Shown here: piece after piece, positions 1 through 8,831 of the stretch
Position numbering within the stretch: the stretch's first letter is position 1
Layout: every line of letters starts with the position of its first letter
NCBI GenBank assembly: GCA_052246725.1
Contig: JBQQCL010000007.1
Source of the DNA: Pseudalkalibacillus sp052246725
Lineage (GTDB): Bacteria; Bacillota; Bacilli; Bacillales; Fictibacillaceae
Direction: 5' to 3' (one strand)
DNA: 64,000 nucleotides
The notes under the pieces: generated by a model
Databases searched by the model: none
Seen by the model: only the letters and a program-made list of their open reading frames with translations
What the model was told of the DNA's origin: nothing
Made by a program: the position numbers and the translations under genes

Positions 1-51
1 AGTTCGGAGAGACTCACACATTCTTTGGATAGCCCCCTTTTTATGCTTGCA

Positions 52-139
52 TTTAAAGAAAATATAAATACTTTCTTCAATATAAGCGCAACTAAAGCTC
101 AGCCTACGCCAAAGGCTTGTCTTTGCTGAGTTTTCTTTA
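52..139. repeat. Hairpin element, copy 1 (diverged)
   Basis: First of seven copies of a short intergenic element. It opens with TTTAAAGAAA and closes with TTTTCTTTAG, which are inverted copies of each other. Inside are an AT-rich hairpin and a GGCTTG stem. This copy is more diverged than those at 12.4, 13.5, 34.8 and 40.4 kb. It lies just beyond the 3' end of the small gene at 152-355, so it could also end transcription there. Confidence 0.7.
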
Positions 140-151
140 GAAAGAAGATGG

Positions 152-355
152 TCAACGACAATTCTGATAGGCTGTATTTAAGTTTCGAATTCGTTGTACC
201 AGCTCGGAGTTCTTGTTGATGTTATCATTTATGATTGTCGATACCATTGAGACATAGTAACTGTTCATCGCCTGTTGTTTAGAAAATACATCCTCATTAT
301 GTTCTGCATATGTTTTAAAGTTTTCTTCAAAAAAAGCCACGCTAAACTGCTCCAT
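152..355 (-). CDS. Small hypothetical protein, second gene of yqzF operon
   Basis: A 67-residue acidic, probably helical protein with no membrane segment or motif that I recognise. It is likely real: an AAAGGAGG ribosome site sits about 8 bases before the ATG, and the gene starts only two bases after the yqzF stop codon, so the two should be co-transcribed. The sequence is rich in Asn, Glu and Gln, and its only cysteine is the penultimate residue. A repeat element follows its 3' end. No function can be given from sequence or from the neighbouring bkd genes. Confidence 0.6.
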   Translation of the reverse strand: MEQFSVAFFEENFKTYAEHNEDVFSKQQAMNSYYVSMVSTIINDNINKNSELVQRIRNLNTAYQNCR

Positions 356-357
356 AT

Positions 358-603
358 TTAATTTCCTCCTTTATTCCGGAATCTTTGTTGTACATTATTC
401 CGTTTACGGTCTCTATAAAAGATGAAACCACCCACAAAGCCGAATCCTATTATAAACATGAGAATCCCGGCGATCAGCTCGATAATGAAATTCGGAAAAA
501 TGGGATGTACGATTCCAAAAAGGGAATCCCGTATTAATTTTATACCTACCACACCTGCGATTCCAGGGATCACTAATACTAAAAGTGCGATTATTCTTGT
601 CAT
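358..603 (-). CDS. yqzF: DUF2627 membrane protein YqzF
   Basis: An 81-residue integral membrane protein with two hydrophobic segments (about residues 4-24 and 40-62) and a basic, Asn/Arg-rich C-terminal tail that should face the cytoplasm. It matches the DUF2627 pattern (early RIIALLVL, then GIKLIRDS). In B. subtilis yqzF lies directly upstream of and divergent from bkdR, and the same arrangement is seen here, which supports the name. Function is unknown in the family. An AAAGGATG ribosome site precedes the ATG. The 136-base gap to bkdR must hold both divergent promoters. Confidence 0.85.
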   Translation of the reverse strand: MTRIIALLVLVIPGIAGVVGIKLIRDSLFGIVHPIFPNFIIELIAGILMFIIGFGFVGGFIFYRDRKRNNVQQRFRNKGGN

Positions 604-712
604 ATTGAATCATCCTTTTCTGTCGCTACTCATTGTACCGATTTTATCGTTTCCTGTCTATAAGTGTTTGCGTATGTAGAAAACAAAGGGTAAAATAAAA
701 GTGTGAAAAAAA

Positions 713-721
713 TTGCATGGT
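713..721 (+). promoter_or_regulatory. TTGCATGGT motif, possible BkdR site
   Basis: The nine bases TTGCATGGT just upstream of bkdR recur exactly at 2823-2831, about 50 bases upstream of the sigma-54 promoter of ptb. A shared upstream site for BkdR (autocontrol plus operon activation) is one reading. The match is short and could be chance. Confidence 0.25.
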
Positions 722-738
722 AAAAATAGGTGTAGCTA

Positions 739-2787
739 ATGAAAAATGTAATCATAATTGGAGCTGAGAAAGTTGGTGCAGCTCTTGTAAAAATCATCAA
801 CAAATCCCATGCCTTAAAATTGAAGGCAGTTATTGACCGCGACAAGGAAGCGCCAGGAATTAAAATGGCGCAAGAAATGAATATAGCAACAGGGACAAAG
901 TGGGAACAATACATAGACCAGCCCGTAGATGTTGTGATTGAGACAACAGGAGATGAAAAAACATTCACCTCCCTTAGGGAAGTAAAGGATCGTCAATGGG
1001 TCATCATTCCTCCGTCAGTCGCAGTTCTGGTTTCGAATTTGATTGAAGAACAAGAAAACCTGATCGATCAATTATCAAGTCAATCCAGACAACAGGATTT
1101 AGTTTTAAGCTCCTCCCATGATGGTGTCATAGCGATTGATCGTACCCGCAAAATTACTATCTTCAATAAAAGTGCCGAAGGAATGACAGGTCTCGAAAAT
1201 GCAGAGGTCATAGGTAAAGAAATCACGGATATCATCCCAAACAGTGAATTACCCCGAATCCTGAACCACGGAAAAACAGAAGTGAATAAGGAACAAGTTT
1301 TAGACAATGGAAGAAAAATCATTACTACCAGGACTCCGATGATTGACGATAAAGGCAATATAATCGGAGCGTTCGCCGTTTTTAAGGATATCACTGAAGT
1401 TGTGGAAATGGCTGAAGAAGTAACGAGTCTGAAAAGCGTGCAGACGATGCTTGAGGCAATCATCCATTCCTCACAAGAAGCGATATCGGTTGTGGATGAA
1501 GAAGGAAAAGGTCTTATGGTTAACCCGGCTTATACGAGATTGACGGGATTGAAATCAGAAGATATTTATGGGAAACCGGCTACCACTGATATTTCTGAAG
1601 GGGAAAGCATGCATATGCGGGTTTTGCGTACCCGTAAGCCTGTCCGAGGCGTACGGCTGAAAGTAGGACCTAACCGAAGGGATGTTGTGGTTAACGTTGC
1701 TCCTGTCATCGTTGATGGCAAATTGAAAGGAAGCGTCGGGGTGATCCATGACATTTCTGAAATCCAGTCGTTGACAGCGGAATTACAACGAGCCCGACAA
1801 ATCATCCGTACATTGGAAGCCAAATATACGTTTTCAGATATCATCGGCGATTCGAGTGAAATGAAATTCGCAATCGAGCAGGCCAAATTGGGAGCATCCA
1901 CGCCTGCGACTGTTCTATTAAGAGGGGAATCAGGAACAGGAAAAGAATTGTTCGCCCATGCAATTCATAACAGCAGCAGCTTGAAGTATAACAAATTCGT
2001 TCGTGTGAATTGTGCCGCCATTTCTGAATCACTGCTCGAAAGTGAATTGTTTGGCTATGAAGAAGGGGCATTTTCCGGTGCCAAAAAAGGCGGGAAAAGA
2101 GGTTTGTTTGAAGAGGCGAACGGTGGAAGCATTTTTCTTGATGAGATTGGTGAATTATCAAGCGATACACAGGCCAAGCTCCTCAGGGTGCTTCAAGAAA
2201 ACGAAATCATACGGGTTGGGGGGACGAAAGCAATCCCGATCAAAGTCCGTGTGATTGCGGCAACCAACGTAAACCTTGAAAAAAGAATAATTGAGGGCTC
2301 TTTTCGGGAAGATTTATATTATCGGATTAATCGACTGCCGATCTTCATCCCTCCATTAAGAGAACGGAAAGAAGATATCGGTAAACTTTGCGATCACCTG
2401 ATTCGGAAACTGAATCAGGATTACGGACGGAATATCGAAGGTGTTACCAAGGAAGGTATAGTCTATCTCTGCCAGTACCATTGGCCAGGTAATGTACGTG
2501 AGTTGGAAAATATCCTGGGGAGGGCGATCATCCATCTTTCGTTCCATGAATCTTGGATTGATGTCACCTCAATACCATCTTTAGATACTGATGCCCAGCC
2601 CAGAATGGAAGTTTCAATAGCACAAGGGACCAATGATTCCTTACAGACGCAAGTTGATCAATTTGAAAAAGACCTGATTCAGAAAACCTTGAATGAATGC
2701 AATGGGAATAAAACAAAGACAGCTAAAAAACTCGATGTCTCCTTAAGAAATCTCTATTACAAAATTGATAAATACAATATTGAATAA
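739..2787 (+). CDS. bkdR: Sigma-54-dependent activator BkdR
   Basis: Bacterial enhancer-binding protein of 682 residues that switches on the downstream branched-chain keto acid operon. Domains in order: an N-terminal Rossmann-like segment (GAEKVGAAL near residue 8), two PAS-type sensor regions (about 115-220 and 240-345), an AAA+ domain with Walker A GESGTGKE near 396 and Walker B FLDEIG near 466, and a Fis-type helix-turn-helix at about 650-682. The sigma-54 contact loop reads GAFSGA near residue 443 rather than the usual GAFTGA, a conservative change. In B. subtilis the protein responds to isoleucine or valine; that is family knowledge, not visible here. The gene faces the same way as the operon it should control. 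Confidence 0.95.
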   Translation: MKNVIIIGAEKVGAALVKIINKSHALKLKAVIDRDKEAPGIKMAQEMNIATGTKWEQYIDQPVDVVIETTGDEKTFTSLREVKDRQWVIIPPSVAVLVSNLIEEQENLIDQLSSQSRQQDLVLSSSHDGVIAIDRTRKITIFNKSAEGMTGLENAEVIGKEITDIIPNSELPRILNHGKTEVNKEQVLDNGRKIITTRTPMIDDKGNIIGAFAVFKDITEVVEMAEEVTSLKSVQTMLEAIIHSSQEAISVVDEEGKGLMVNPAYTRLTGLKSEDIYGKPATTDISEGESMHMRVLRTRKPVRGVRLKVGPNRRDVVVNVAPVIVDGKLKGSVGVIHDISEIQSLTAELQRARQIIRTLEAKYTFSDIIGDSSEMKFAIEQAKLGASTPATVLLRGESGTGKELFAHAIHNSSSLKYNKFVRVNCAAISESLLESELFGYEEGAFSGAKKGGKRGLFEEANGGSIFLDEIGELSSDTQAKLLRVLQENEIIRVGGTKAIPIKVRVIAATNVNLEKRIIEGSFREDLYYRINRLPIFIPPLRERKEDIGKLCDHLIRKLNQDYGRNIEGVTKEGIVYLCQYHWPGNVRELENILGRAIIHLSFHESWIDVTSIPSLDTDAQPRMEVSIAQGTNDSLQTQVDQFEKDLIQKTLNECNGNKTKTAKKLDVSLRNLYYKIDKYNIE

Positions 2788-2870
2788 AGTGGCATGCAAG
2801 ATATTTCATTGTATGAAGAAAGTTGCATGGTCAGATTTGTGGAAACGCCATCATATCAAGGTGATAAAAG

Positions 2871-2887
2871 TTGGCATGAATCTTGCA
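2871..2887 (+). promoter_or_regulatory. Sigma-54 (SigL) promoter of bkd operon
   Basis: The sequence TGGCAT-N5-TTGCA has the -24/-12 layout of a sigma-54 promoter (consensus TGGCAC-N5-TTGCW), with one change in the -24 box. It ends about 50 bases before the ptb start codon, in the 150-base gap after bkdR. Position and the presence of a sigma-54 activator gene directly upstream make this the expected operon promoter. Confidence 0.85.
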
Positions 2888-2939
2888 TTTATTAGACGAT
2901 GGGAAAAGAATAAGTAATAGAAAGGGTTGAACTCAGGTC

Positions 2940-3833
2940 ATGCATTTAGAAAACCTCATCCAAGAAGCAACCCACCTGCCGGACAAAGTTGTTGCAGTAG
3001 CTGCTGCAGAAGATGAAGAGGTCATCGAAGCAGTGAAAATGGCTTTAGAAAAGGAAATCGCTTCTTTTCAATTGTTTGGTGAAGAAGGAAAGATTCTCTC
3101 TTTACTTCAAAACCAAGGGCTAGAAGCTTCTGAGCGTTTGAAAGTCATTTCATGCTGCAATCCTGATGAGGCTGCGGCAATGGCGGTCCAAGCAGTAAGC
3201 AGCGGACAAGCTGATGTGTTGATGAAGGGGATGGTTCCTACAGCACGTATACTGAAAGCCGTATTGAATAAAGAATATGGTCTTAGAACCGGTAAAGTTC
3301 TCTCTCATGTTGCAGCTTTTGAAGTGACAGGCTATGATCGCCTCGTATTTGTAACTGATGCTGCCATGAACATTACACCGGATCTGCAGCAAAAGGCAGA
3401 TATCATCCAGAATGCTGTAGACGTTGCTGTGAAAATAGGTGTAGAAACACCAAAAGTTGCCCCTATAGCAGCAGTTGAAGTCGTTAATCCATCGATGGAA
3501 GCCACATTGGATGCTGCTGCCCTTAGTAAGATGAATAACAGGGGGCAAATCAAGAATTGCGTTGTTGATGGACCACTAGCTCTCGATAATGCGGTTTCCA
3601 TAGAGGCTGCAGAACATAAGGGAATCCGAGGCGAAGTAGCTGGAAGAGCGGATATCCTCCTCGTTCCAAATATCGAGACGGGAAATGCTTTATACAAATC
3701 CTTAATCTACTTTGCTCGCGCTAAAGTTGGTGCTGTCATCGCTGGAGCGAAAGCACCGATCGTCCTCACTTCAAGAGCGGATACGGCAGAGAGCAAATTG
3801 TATTCAATCGCATTAGCGGTACGTGCTGTTTGA
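2940..3833 (+). CDS. ptb: Phosphate butyryltransferase
   Basis: Moves a branched or straight short acyl group from CoA to phosphate, giving the acyl phosphate used by butyrate kinase (Buk) to make ATP. The 297-residue cytoplasmic protein has the phosphate acetyl/butyryltransferase fold; visible family segments include DVLMKGMVPTARILKAV and the C-terminal PIVLTSRAD. B. subtilis calls this gene yqiS/ptb and has it first in the bkd operon, as here. The start codon follows AAAGGGTTG at modest distance, with the sigma-54 promoter upstream. About 160 bases of repeat-like debris separate it from bcd, an unusually long gap for this operon. Confidence 0.93.
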   Translation: MHLENLIQEATHLPDKVVAVAAAEDEEVIEAVKMALEKEIASFQLFGEEGKILSLLQNQGLEASERLKVISCCNPDEAAAMAVQAVSSGQADVLMKGMVPTARILKAVLNKEYGLRTGKVLSHVAAFEVTGYDRLVFVTDAAMNITPDLQQKADIIQNAVDVAVKIGVETPKVAPIAAVEVVNPSMEATLDAAALSKMNNRGQIKNCVVDGPLALDNAVSIEAAEHKGIRGEVAGRADILLVPNIETGNALYKSLIYFARAKVGAVIAGAKAPIVLTSRADTAESKLYSIALAVRAV

Positions 3834-3867
3834 AAATAAGAAAAAGAGAACAATTGCGTTGGTTTGT

Positions 3868-3955
3868 AAATTGAACTGAAGCAGTGGGATATCCGAAACT
3901 CCTGAGGGGAAAGCGAACCAGGCGAGACCCTACAGCGAGGAACAAGCCAAAAAAT
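3868..3955. repeat. Fragment of Bacillus-type intergenic repeat
   Basis: Between ptb and bcd lies the run ACTCCTGAGGGGAAAGCGA then CCAGGCGAGACCC, close to the core of the element at 31.57-31.75 kb (ACTCCTGTGGGAACAGCGA, CCAGGTGAGACCCC). It looks like a decayed, partial copy inserted inside the bkd operon. It carries no gene. Confidence 0.6.
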
Positions 3956-3997
3956 TCATCAAAAAATAGATAAGAATTCTTAAGGAGGAATATGAAC

Positions 3998-5101
3998 ATG
4001 GAAATTTTCAAGTATATGGAGACTTATGATTACGAGCAATTGGTGATTTGCCAGGATAAACAATCAGGATTGAAGGCGATCATCTGTATTCATGATACGA
4101 CTTTAGGTCCTGCACTTGGCGGTACTAGAATGTGGACATATGAAACAGAAGACGCTGCGATTGAAGATGCGCTTCGACTTGCAAAAGGGATGACATATAA
4201 AAATGCTGCAGCAGGTTTGAACCTTGGCGGAGGAAAGACAGTTATCATCGGAGATCCAAGAACAGCTAAAAATGAAGAAATGTTCCGGGCGTTTGGACGT
4301 TACATCCAAGGTTTGAATGGTCGTTACATAACTGCAGAGGATGTTGGAACAACTGTCGCTGATATGGACTTGATTCGTCAAGAAACTGAATTCGTAACTG
4401 GTGTATCACCAGCATTCGGTTCTTCAGGAAATCCATCACCTGTAACGGCTTATGGTGTTTATCGAGGTATGAAGGCAGCAGCTAAAGAGGCATTCGGAAC
4501 TGACTCCCTCGAAGGAAAGGTCGTTGCTGTCCAAGGTGTTGGGAACGTTGCTTACAACCTATGTAAACACCTCCATGAAGAAGGTGCACAGCTGATTGTC
4601 ACCGATATCCATAAAGAAGCAGTACAGCGTGCGGTAGACGATTTCGGAGCAAAGGCTGTGGATACTGAAGAGATCTATTCTGTTGAATGCGATATCTACG
4701 CACCGTGTGCACTTGGTGCGACAATAAACGATGAAACGATCCCACAATTGAAAGCGAAAGTTATTGCTGGTGCGGCAAACAATCAACTGAAAGATACGAA
4801 ACATGGAGATACGATTCATGAAATGGGCATAGCTTACGCACCTGACTACGTCATCAATGCAGGCGGAGTCATCAATGTCGCAGATGAATTATACGGCTAC
4901 AACCGTGAACGTGCGATGAAGAAAGTTGAAACGATCTATGACAACATTGCAAGTGTATTTGAAGTTTCAAAGCGCGATAATATCCCTACTTATATGGCAG
5001 CTGACCGCCTTGCGGAAGAACGTATTGAGCGCAACAAGAATTCAAGAAGCCAATTCCTATTGAACAGCAGACATATTTTATCTCAACGCATCGGTCAATA
5101 A
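3998..5101 (+). CDS. bcd: Leucine (branched-chain amino acid) dehydrogenase
   Basis: NAD-dependent oxidative deamination of leucine, valine and isoleucine to the keto acids that feed the Bkd complex. The 367-residue protein shows the substrate-binding LNLGGGKTVI segment with the catalytic lysine, and the NAD-binding VVAVQGVGNVAYNL segment near residue 175. I place the start at the second ATG (MEIFKYMETYDYEQL), nine bases after AAGGAGG; an earlier ATG at 3992 is only three bases from it. The protein opens like B. subtilis Bcd. It sits in the usual place between ptb and buk. Confidence 0.95.
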   Translation: MEIFKYMETYDYEQLVICQDKQSGLKAIICIHDTTLGPALGGTRMWTYETEDAAIEDALRLAKGMTYKNAAAGLNLGGGKTVIIGDPRTAKNEEMFRAFGRYIQGLNGRYITAEDVGTTVADMDLIRQETEFVTGVSPAFGSSGNPSPVTAYGVYRGMKAAAKEAFGTDSLEGKVVAVQGVGNVAYNLCKHLHEEGAQLIVTDIHKEAVQRAVDDFGAKAVDTEEIYSVECDIYAPCALGATINDETIPQLKAKVIAGAANNQLKDTKHGDTIHEMGIAYAPDYVINAGGVINVADELYGYNRERAMKKVETIYDNIASVFEVSKRDNIPTYMAADRLAEERIERNKNSRSQFLLNSRHILSQRIGQ

Positions 5102-5107
5102 TATATA

Positions 5108-5214
5108 ACTCTGTTAAACGTTGATTGTTGATTAGTTAAGCGAAATTCACGATACACCTGCGGTTTGACCGGGGAACTGGAGTGGGTTTCGCAAGATCTA
5201 CTTAACAGAGCCTG
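5108..5214. repeat. Inverted-end repeat remnant between bcd and buk
   Basis: The segment begins CTCTGTTAA and ends TTAACAGAG, with further inner pairing (GCGAAA near 5142, TTTCGC near 5192). The ends and the following GTTGATTGTTGATT resemble the outer ends of the large Bacillaceae intergenic repeat also seen at 12.5, 13.6 and 31.6 kb. It looks like an internally deleted copy. Transcribed as part of the operon, it would form a long stem-loop. Confidence 0.55.
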
Positions 5215-5259
5215 ATTTTTAAAAAAACGTTTTTTGAGTCATCAATGGAGGGTTCCGTT

Positions 5260-6363
5260 TTGCAACAAAGAGAATATCGATTACTTGTAATTAATCCTGG
5301 ATCAACATCTACTAAAATTGGAATATTTGATGATGAACACTCAGTGTTTGAGAAGACCATTCGTCATGATAGCGAAAAAATCAGCGAATTCGAACACATC
5401 ATCGATCAATATGAATTCCGGAAAAATGTCATTCTGGAGACATTGGATCATGAAGGGATCAATGTTTCTAAATTAAGTGCAGTCGTTGGACGTGGCGGTC
5501 TACTTCGTCCAATTGAAGGCGGAACTTATAATGTGAATGATTTAATGCTTGAGGATCTCCGTAAAGGTTATTCTGGAGAACATGCTTCTAATTTAGGCGG
5601 GATCATCGCTTTTGAGATTGCGCGAGGATTGAATATTTCTTCATTTATTGTCGATCCGGTAGTTGTTGACGAATTAGCGCCACTTGCGAGAGTTTCAGGT
5701 GTACCGGAAATAGAGAGAAAAAGTATATTCCATGCACTGAACCAAAAAGCAGTCGCACGAAGAGTGGCAAAGCAGTTAGGCCGATCATACGAAGAACTTC
5801 GTTTGATTGTTACACATATGGGTGGAGGAATTACAGTCGGTGTACATCAAGAAGGAAAAGTCATTGACGTAAATAATGGATTACATGGAGAAGGACCATT
5901 TTCTCCTGAACGAGCTGGGACTGTCCCAGTAGGGGATCTCGTGTCTATGTGTTTTTCTGGAGAATATTATGCAGAAGAAATCATGAAAAAGCTTGTTGGT
6001 AATGCAGGGTTTGTCGGCTATCTCGGTACGAATGATGCTGTGGAAGTCGAAAAGCAGATTGAAGCTGGTGATGAAAAGGCAAAGCTGGTCTATGAAGCGA
6101 TGGCTTATCAAGTCGCCAAGGAAATCGGTGCAGCAAGTGCAGTACTGCATGGCAAAGTCGATGCAATTGTACTGACAGGCGGACTTGCTTATGGTAAGGA
6201 TTTTGTAAATGAAATCACTGAACGGATCGAATGGATCAGTGATGTGATCGTACATCCTGGTGAGAATGAACTTCAAGCATTGGCTGAAGGCGGCTTACGT
6301 GTACTACGTGGAGAAGAAGATGCGAAAGAATATCCAAATCAACCGATAAAACAAAGCATTTAA
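5260..6363 (+). CDS. buk: Butyrate kinase
   Basis: Converts butyryl or branched-chain acyl phosphate plus ADP to the free acid and ATP, completing the ptb-buk route that yields energy from branched keto acids. ASKHA-fold kinase with the opening phosphate loop VINPGSTSTKIGIF, then GRGGLLRPIEGGTY and a late GGLAYG segment. I place the start at TTG 5260 (MQQREYRLLVINPGS), eight bases after GGAGG; the ATG at 5245 lies before that ribosome site and is not a credible start. The product is 367 residues, normal for the family. Confidence 0.93.
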   Translation: MQQREYRLLVINPGSTSTKIGIFDDEHSVFEKTIRHDSEKISEFEHIIDQYEFRKNVILETLDHEGINVSKLSAVVGRGGLLRPIEGGTYNVNDLMLEDLRKGYSGEHASNLGGIIAFEIARGLNISSFIVDPVVVDELAPLARVSGVPEIERKSIFHALNQKAVARRVAKQLGRSYEELRLIVTHMGGGITVGVHQEGKVIDVNNGLHGEGPFSPERAGTVPVGDLVSMCFSGEYYAEEIMKKLVGNAGFVGYLGTNDAVEVEKQIEAGDEKAKLVYEAMAYQVAKEIGAASAVLHGKVDAIVLTGGLAYGKDFVNEITERIEWISDVIVHPGENELQALAEGGLRVLRGEEDAKEYPNQPIKQSI

Positions 6364-6381
6364 CGGAAAGGGGAATGAATC

Positions 6382-7803
6382 ATGGCTGAGAATTATGATC
6401 TCGTCATCCTCGGTGGAGGTACTGGCGGTTATGTAGCAGCAATTCGAGCATCCCAGCTTGGATTATCTGTCGCAATCGTTGAAAAAGGAAAACTAGGAGG
6501 GACATGCCTTCACAGAGGATGTATCCCGAGTAAAGCATTATTAAGGAGTGCAGAAGTTTTTGCAACGGCTAAGAAGGGTGAAGAATTTGGTGTCATCGCA
6601 AAAGATGTAGCATTGAATTTCGAACGTGTCCAACAGCGTAAACAAGGTATTGTCGATCAGCTTCATAAAGGTGTCCAACATCTTATGAAAAAAGGGAAGA
6701 TCGATGTGTATGAAGGACATGGCCGTATATTAGGTCCGTCTATCTTCTCACCGATGCCTGGCGCGGTTTCAGTCGAGTATAACAATGGTGACGAGAATGT
6801 AATCCTGGTACCAAAAAACTTGCTCGTCTCAACTGGATCACGCCCACGAACGTTACCTGGCCTTGATATCGATGGAGAATTAGTCCTGACATCGGATGAA
6901 GCATTGGAGCTTGAAGAGCTACCATCCTCAATCATCATTGTCGGAGGAGGCGTCATCGGGATTGAATGGGCTTCAATGTTCATTGACTTCGGGCTTGAAG
7001 TAACCGTATTAGAATATGCTGATCGAATTGTTCCTACAGAGGACAAAGAAATCTCGAAAGAAGCGACACGCATTTTGAAAAAGAAAGGCGTAAAGATCGT
7101 CACAGGAGCTAAAGTCTTGCCTGAAACCCTTGAAAAAGGAGAAGGGGTAACGATCAAAGCTGAACATAAAGACGAAGAGAAATCCTTTTCTGCAGATAAA
7201 TTATTGGTTTCTGTAGGCCGCCAGCCGAATGTTGAAGACATCGGTCTTCAAAACACAGAAATCCAAGTTGAAAAAGGTGCTATACAAACCAACGAATTTT
7301 ATCAGACCAAGGATTCCCATATTTATGCAATCGGAGATGTGATCGGTGGACTTCAATTGGCTCATGTGGCTTCCCACGAAGGCATTGTAGCTGTTGAACA
7401 TATGGCTGATCAGAATCCACATCCGATCGACTACACGATGATTTCCAAATGTATTTACTCAAACCCTGAAATGGCGAGCGTAGGATTGACCGAAGATGAA
7501 GCGAAGGAACAAGGCTATGATGTTAAAGTCGGTAAGTTTTCGTTTAAAGGCATCGGTAAAGCACTCGTTTATGGACAATCTGATGGATTTGTAAAACTGA
7601 TTGCTGATAAAGAAACAAATGATTTACTTGGAGTCCATATGATTGGACCCCACGTAACGGATATGATTTCTGAAGCAGGTCTTGCAAAGGTTCTGGACGC
7701 AACACCATGGGAAATCGCACACTCTGTCCATCCGCATCCGACATTGTCAGAGGTAATCGGAGAAGCAGCCTTAGCAGTTGATGGCAAAGCGATTCATAAC
7801 TAG
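6382..7803 (+). CDS. lpdV: Dihydrolipoamide dehydrogenase of the Bkd complex (E3)
   Basis: Flavoprotein that reoxidises the lipoyl groups of the branched-chain 2-oxo acid dehydrogenase using NAD+. The 473 residues show the FAD motif GGGTGGYVAA at about 11-20, the redox pair C42 and C47 in GGTCLHRGCIPSK, the NAD motif GGGVIGIE near 189, the second FAD contact IYAIGDV near 315, and the catalytic HPHPTLSE near 450. It lies 18 bases after buk with AAAGGGG before the ATG. The operon position marks it as the Bkd-specific E3 (lpdV/bfmBC), not the pyruvate dehydrogenase one. Confidence 0.95.
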   Translation: MAENYDLVILGGGTGGYVAAIRASQLGLSVAIVEKGKLGGTCLHRGCIPSKALLRSAEVFATAKKGEEFGVIAKDVALNFERVQQRKQGIVDQLHKGVQHLMKKGKIDVYEGHGRILGPSIFSPMPGAVSVEYNNGDENVILVPKNLLVSTGSRPRTLPGLDIDGELVLTSDEALELEELPSSIIIVGGGVIGIEWASMFIDFGLEVTVLEYADRIVPTEDKEISKEATRILKKKGVKIVTGAKVLPETLEKGEGVTIKAEHKDEEKSFSADKLLVSVGRQPNVEDIGLQNTEIQVEKGAIQTNEFYQTKDSHIYAIGDVIGGLQLAHVASHEGIVAVEHMADQNPHPIDYTMISKCIYSNPEMASVGLTEDEAKEQGYDVKVGKFSFKGIGKALVYGQSDGFVKLIADKETNDLLGVHMIGPHVTDMISEAGLAKVLDATPWEIAHSVHPHPTLSEVIGEAALAVDGKAIHN

Positions 7804-7826
7804 GATATTTTAAGGAGGGCAATATG

Positions 7827-8819
7827 ATGGCCGAAAATCGTCATGAAAGATTAGGTTTATCTGATGAGCAAGTAATCAAAATGTATGAAACGATGTTAAT
7901 GGCAAGAAAAATCGATGAAAGAATGTGGCTGTTGAACCGAGCAGGAAAGATTCCTTTCGTCATTTCGTGTCAGGGACAAGAAGCCGCACAAGTAGGTGCA
8001 GCGATGGCACTCGACAAAGAAAAGGATTACGCACTCCCTTACTACCGTGATATGGGTGTTGTTCTTTGGTTCGGCATGACTGCACGTGATCTCATGTTAT
8101 CCGGTTTTGCAAAAGCTGAAGACCCGAACTCAGGCGGACGCCAAATGCCTGGACACTTCGGGCAAAAGAAAAACCACATCGTTACAGGTTCTTCACCAGT
8201 AACAACTCAAGTCGGGCATGCGGTAGGAATTGCATTGGCAGGAAAAATGGAAGGGAAAGACCTTGTGACGTTCACTACTTTCGGTGAAGGTTCATCCAAC
8301 CAGGGGGATTTCCACGAGTCTGCTAACTTTGCGGGAGTACATAAGCTTCCAGTCATTTTCATGTGTGAGAACAATAAGTATGCTATTTCTGTTCCGATCT
8401 CTAAGCAGCTTGCTTGTGAAAAAGTATCCGACCGTGCAATCGGTTACGGTATGCCAGGTGTCACTGTAGATGGAAACGATCCATTGGCTGTTTATGAAGC
8501 GGTAAAAGAAGCTGCTGAACGCGGCCGTCGTGGTGAAGGTCCTTCCTTGATCGAAACCGTGTCTTACCGTTTGACGCCTCACTCAAGTGATGATGACGAC
8601 CGTGCATATCGTGAGCGTGAAGAAGTTGAAGAAGCAAAACAAAAAGATTCTCTGATCACCTTCAAAAAGTACCTTGAAGATCTCGGAATCTTGACAGAAG
8701 AAAAAGCAAAAGAAATCGCTGAACGCATTGATAAAGAAGTGGATGAGGCTACGGACTATGCTGAGGAAGCACCGTATGCGGAGGCTGAAAGTGCGCTCAA
8801 ATATGTGTATGCGGAATAG
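7827..8819 (+). CDS. bkdAA: Branched-chain 2-oxo acid dehydrogenase E1 alpha
   Basis: Thiamine diphosphate-dependent decarboxylase subunit alpha, acting on the keto acids of Leu, Ile and Val. The 330-residue protein carries the thiamine diphosphate region GEGSSNQGDFHES ending in ENNKYAISV, and the early KIDERMWLLNRAGKIPF typical of this branch of E1 alpha. Two ATG codons in tandem (7824, 7827) follow AAGGAGG; the second has the better spacing. It is immediately followed by the beta subunit, as in all such operons. Confidence 0.95.
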   Translation: MAENRHERLGLSDEQVIKMYETMLMARKIDERMWLLNRAGKIPFVISCQGQEAAQVGAAMALDKEKDYALPYYRDMGVVLWFGMTARDLMLSGFAKAEDPNSGGRQMPGHFGQKKNHIVTGSSPVTTQVGHAVGIALAGKMEGKDLVTFTTFGEGSSNQGDFHESANFAGVHKLPVIFMCENNKYAISVPISKQLACEKVSDRAIGYGMPGVTVDGNDPLAVYEAVKEAAERGRRGEGPSLIETVSYRLTPHSSDDDDRAYREREEVEEAKQKDSLITFKKYLEDLGILTEEKAKEIAERIDKEVDEATDYAEEAPYAEAESALKYVYAE

Positions 8820-8831
8820 GGGGACGAAAAA

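Noticed and set aside
422..679. 85-codon plus-strand frame opposite yqzF
   Set aside because: Antisense shadow of a well-supported gene, no ribosome site.
5245..5259. ATG start for buk
   Set aside because: It lies before the GGAGG ribosome site; TTG 5260 fits spacing and family N terminus.
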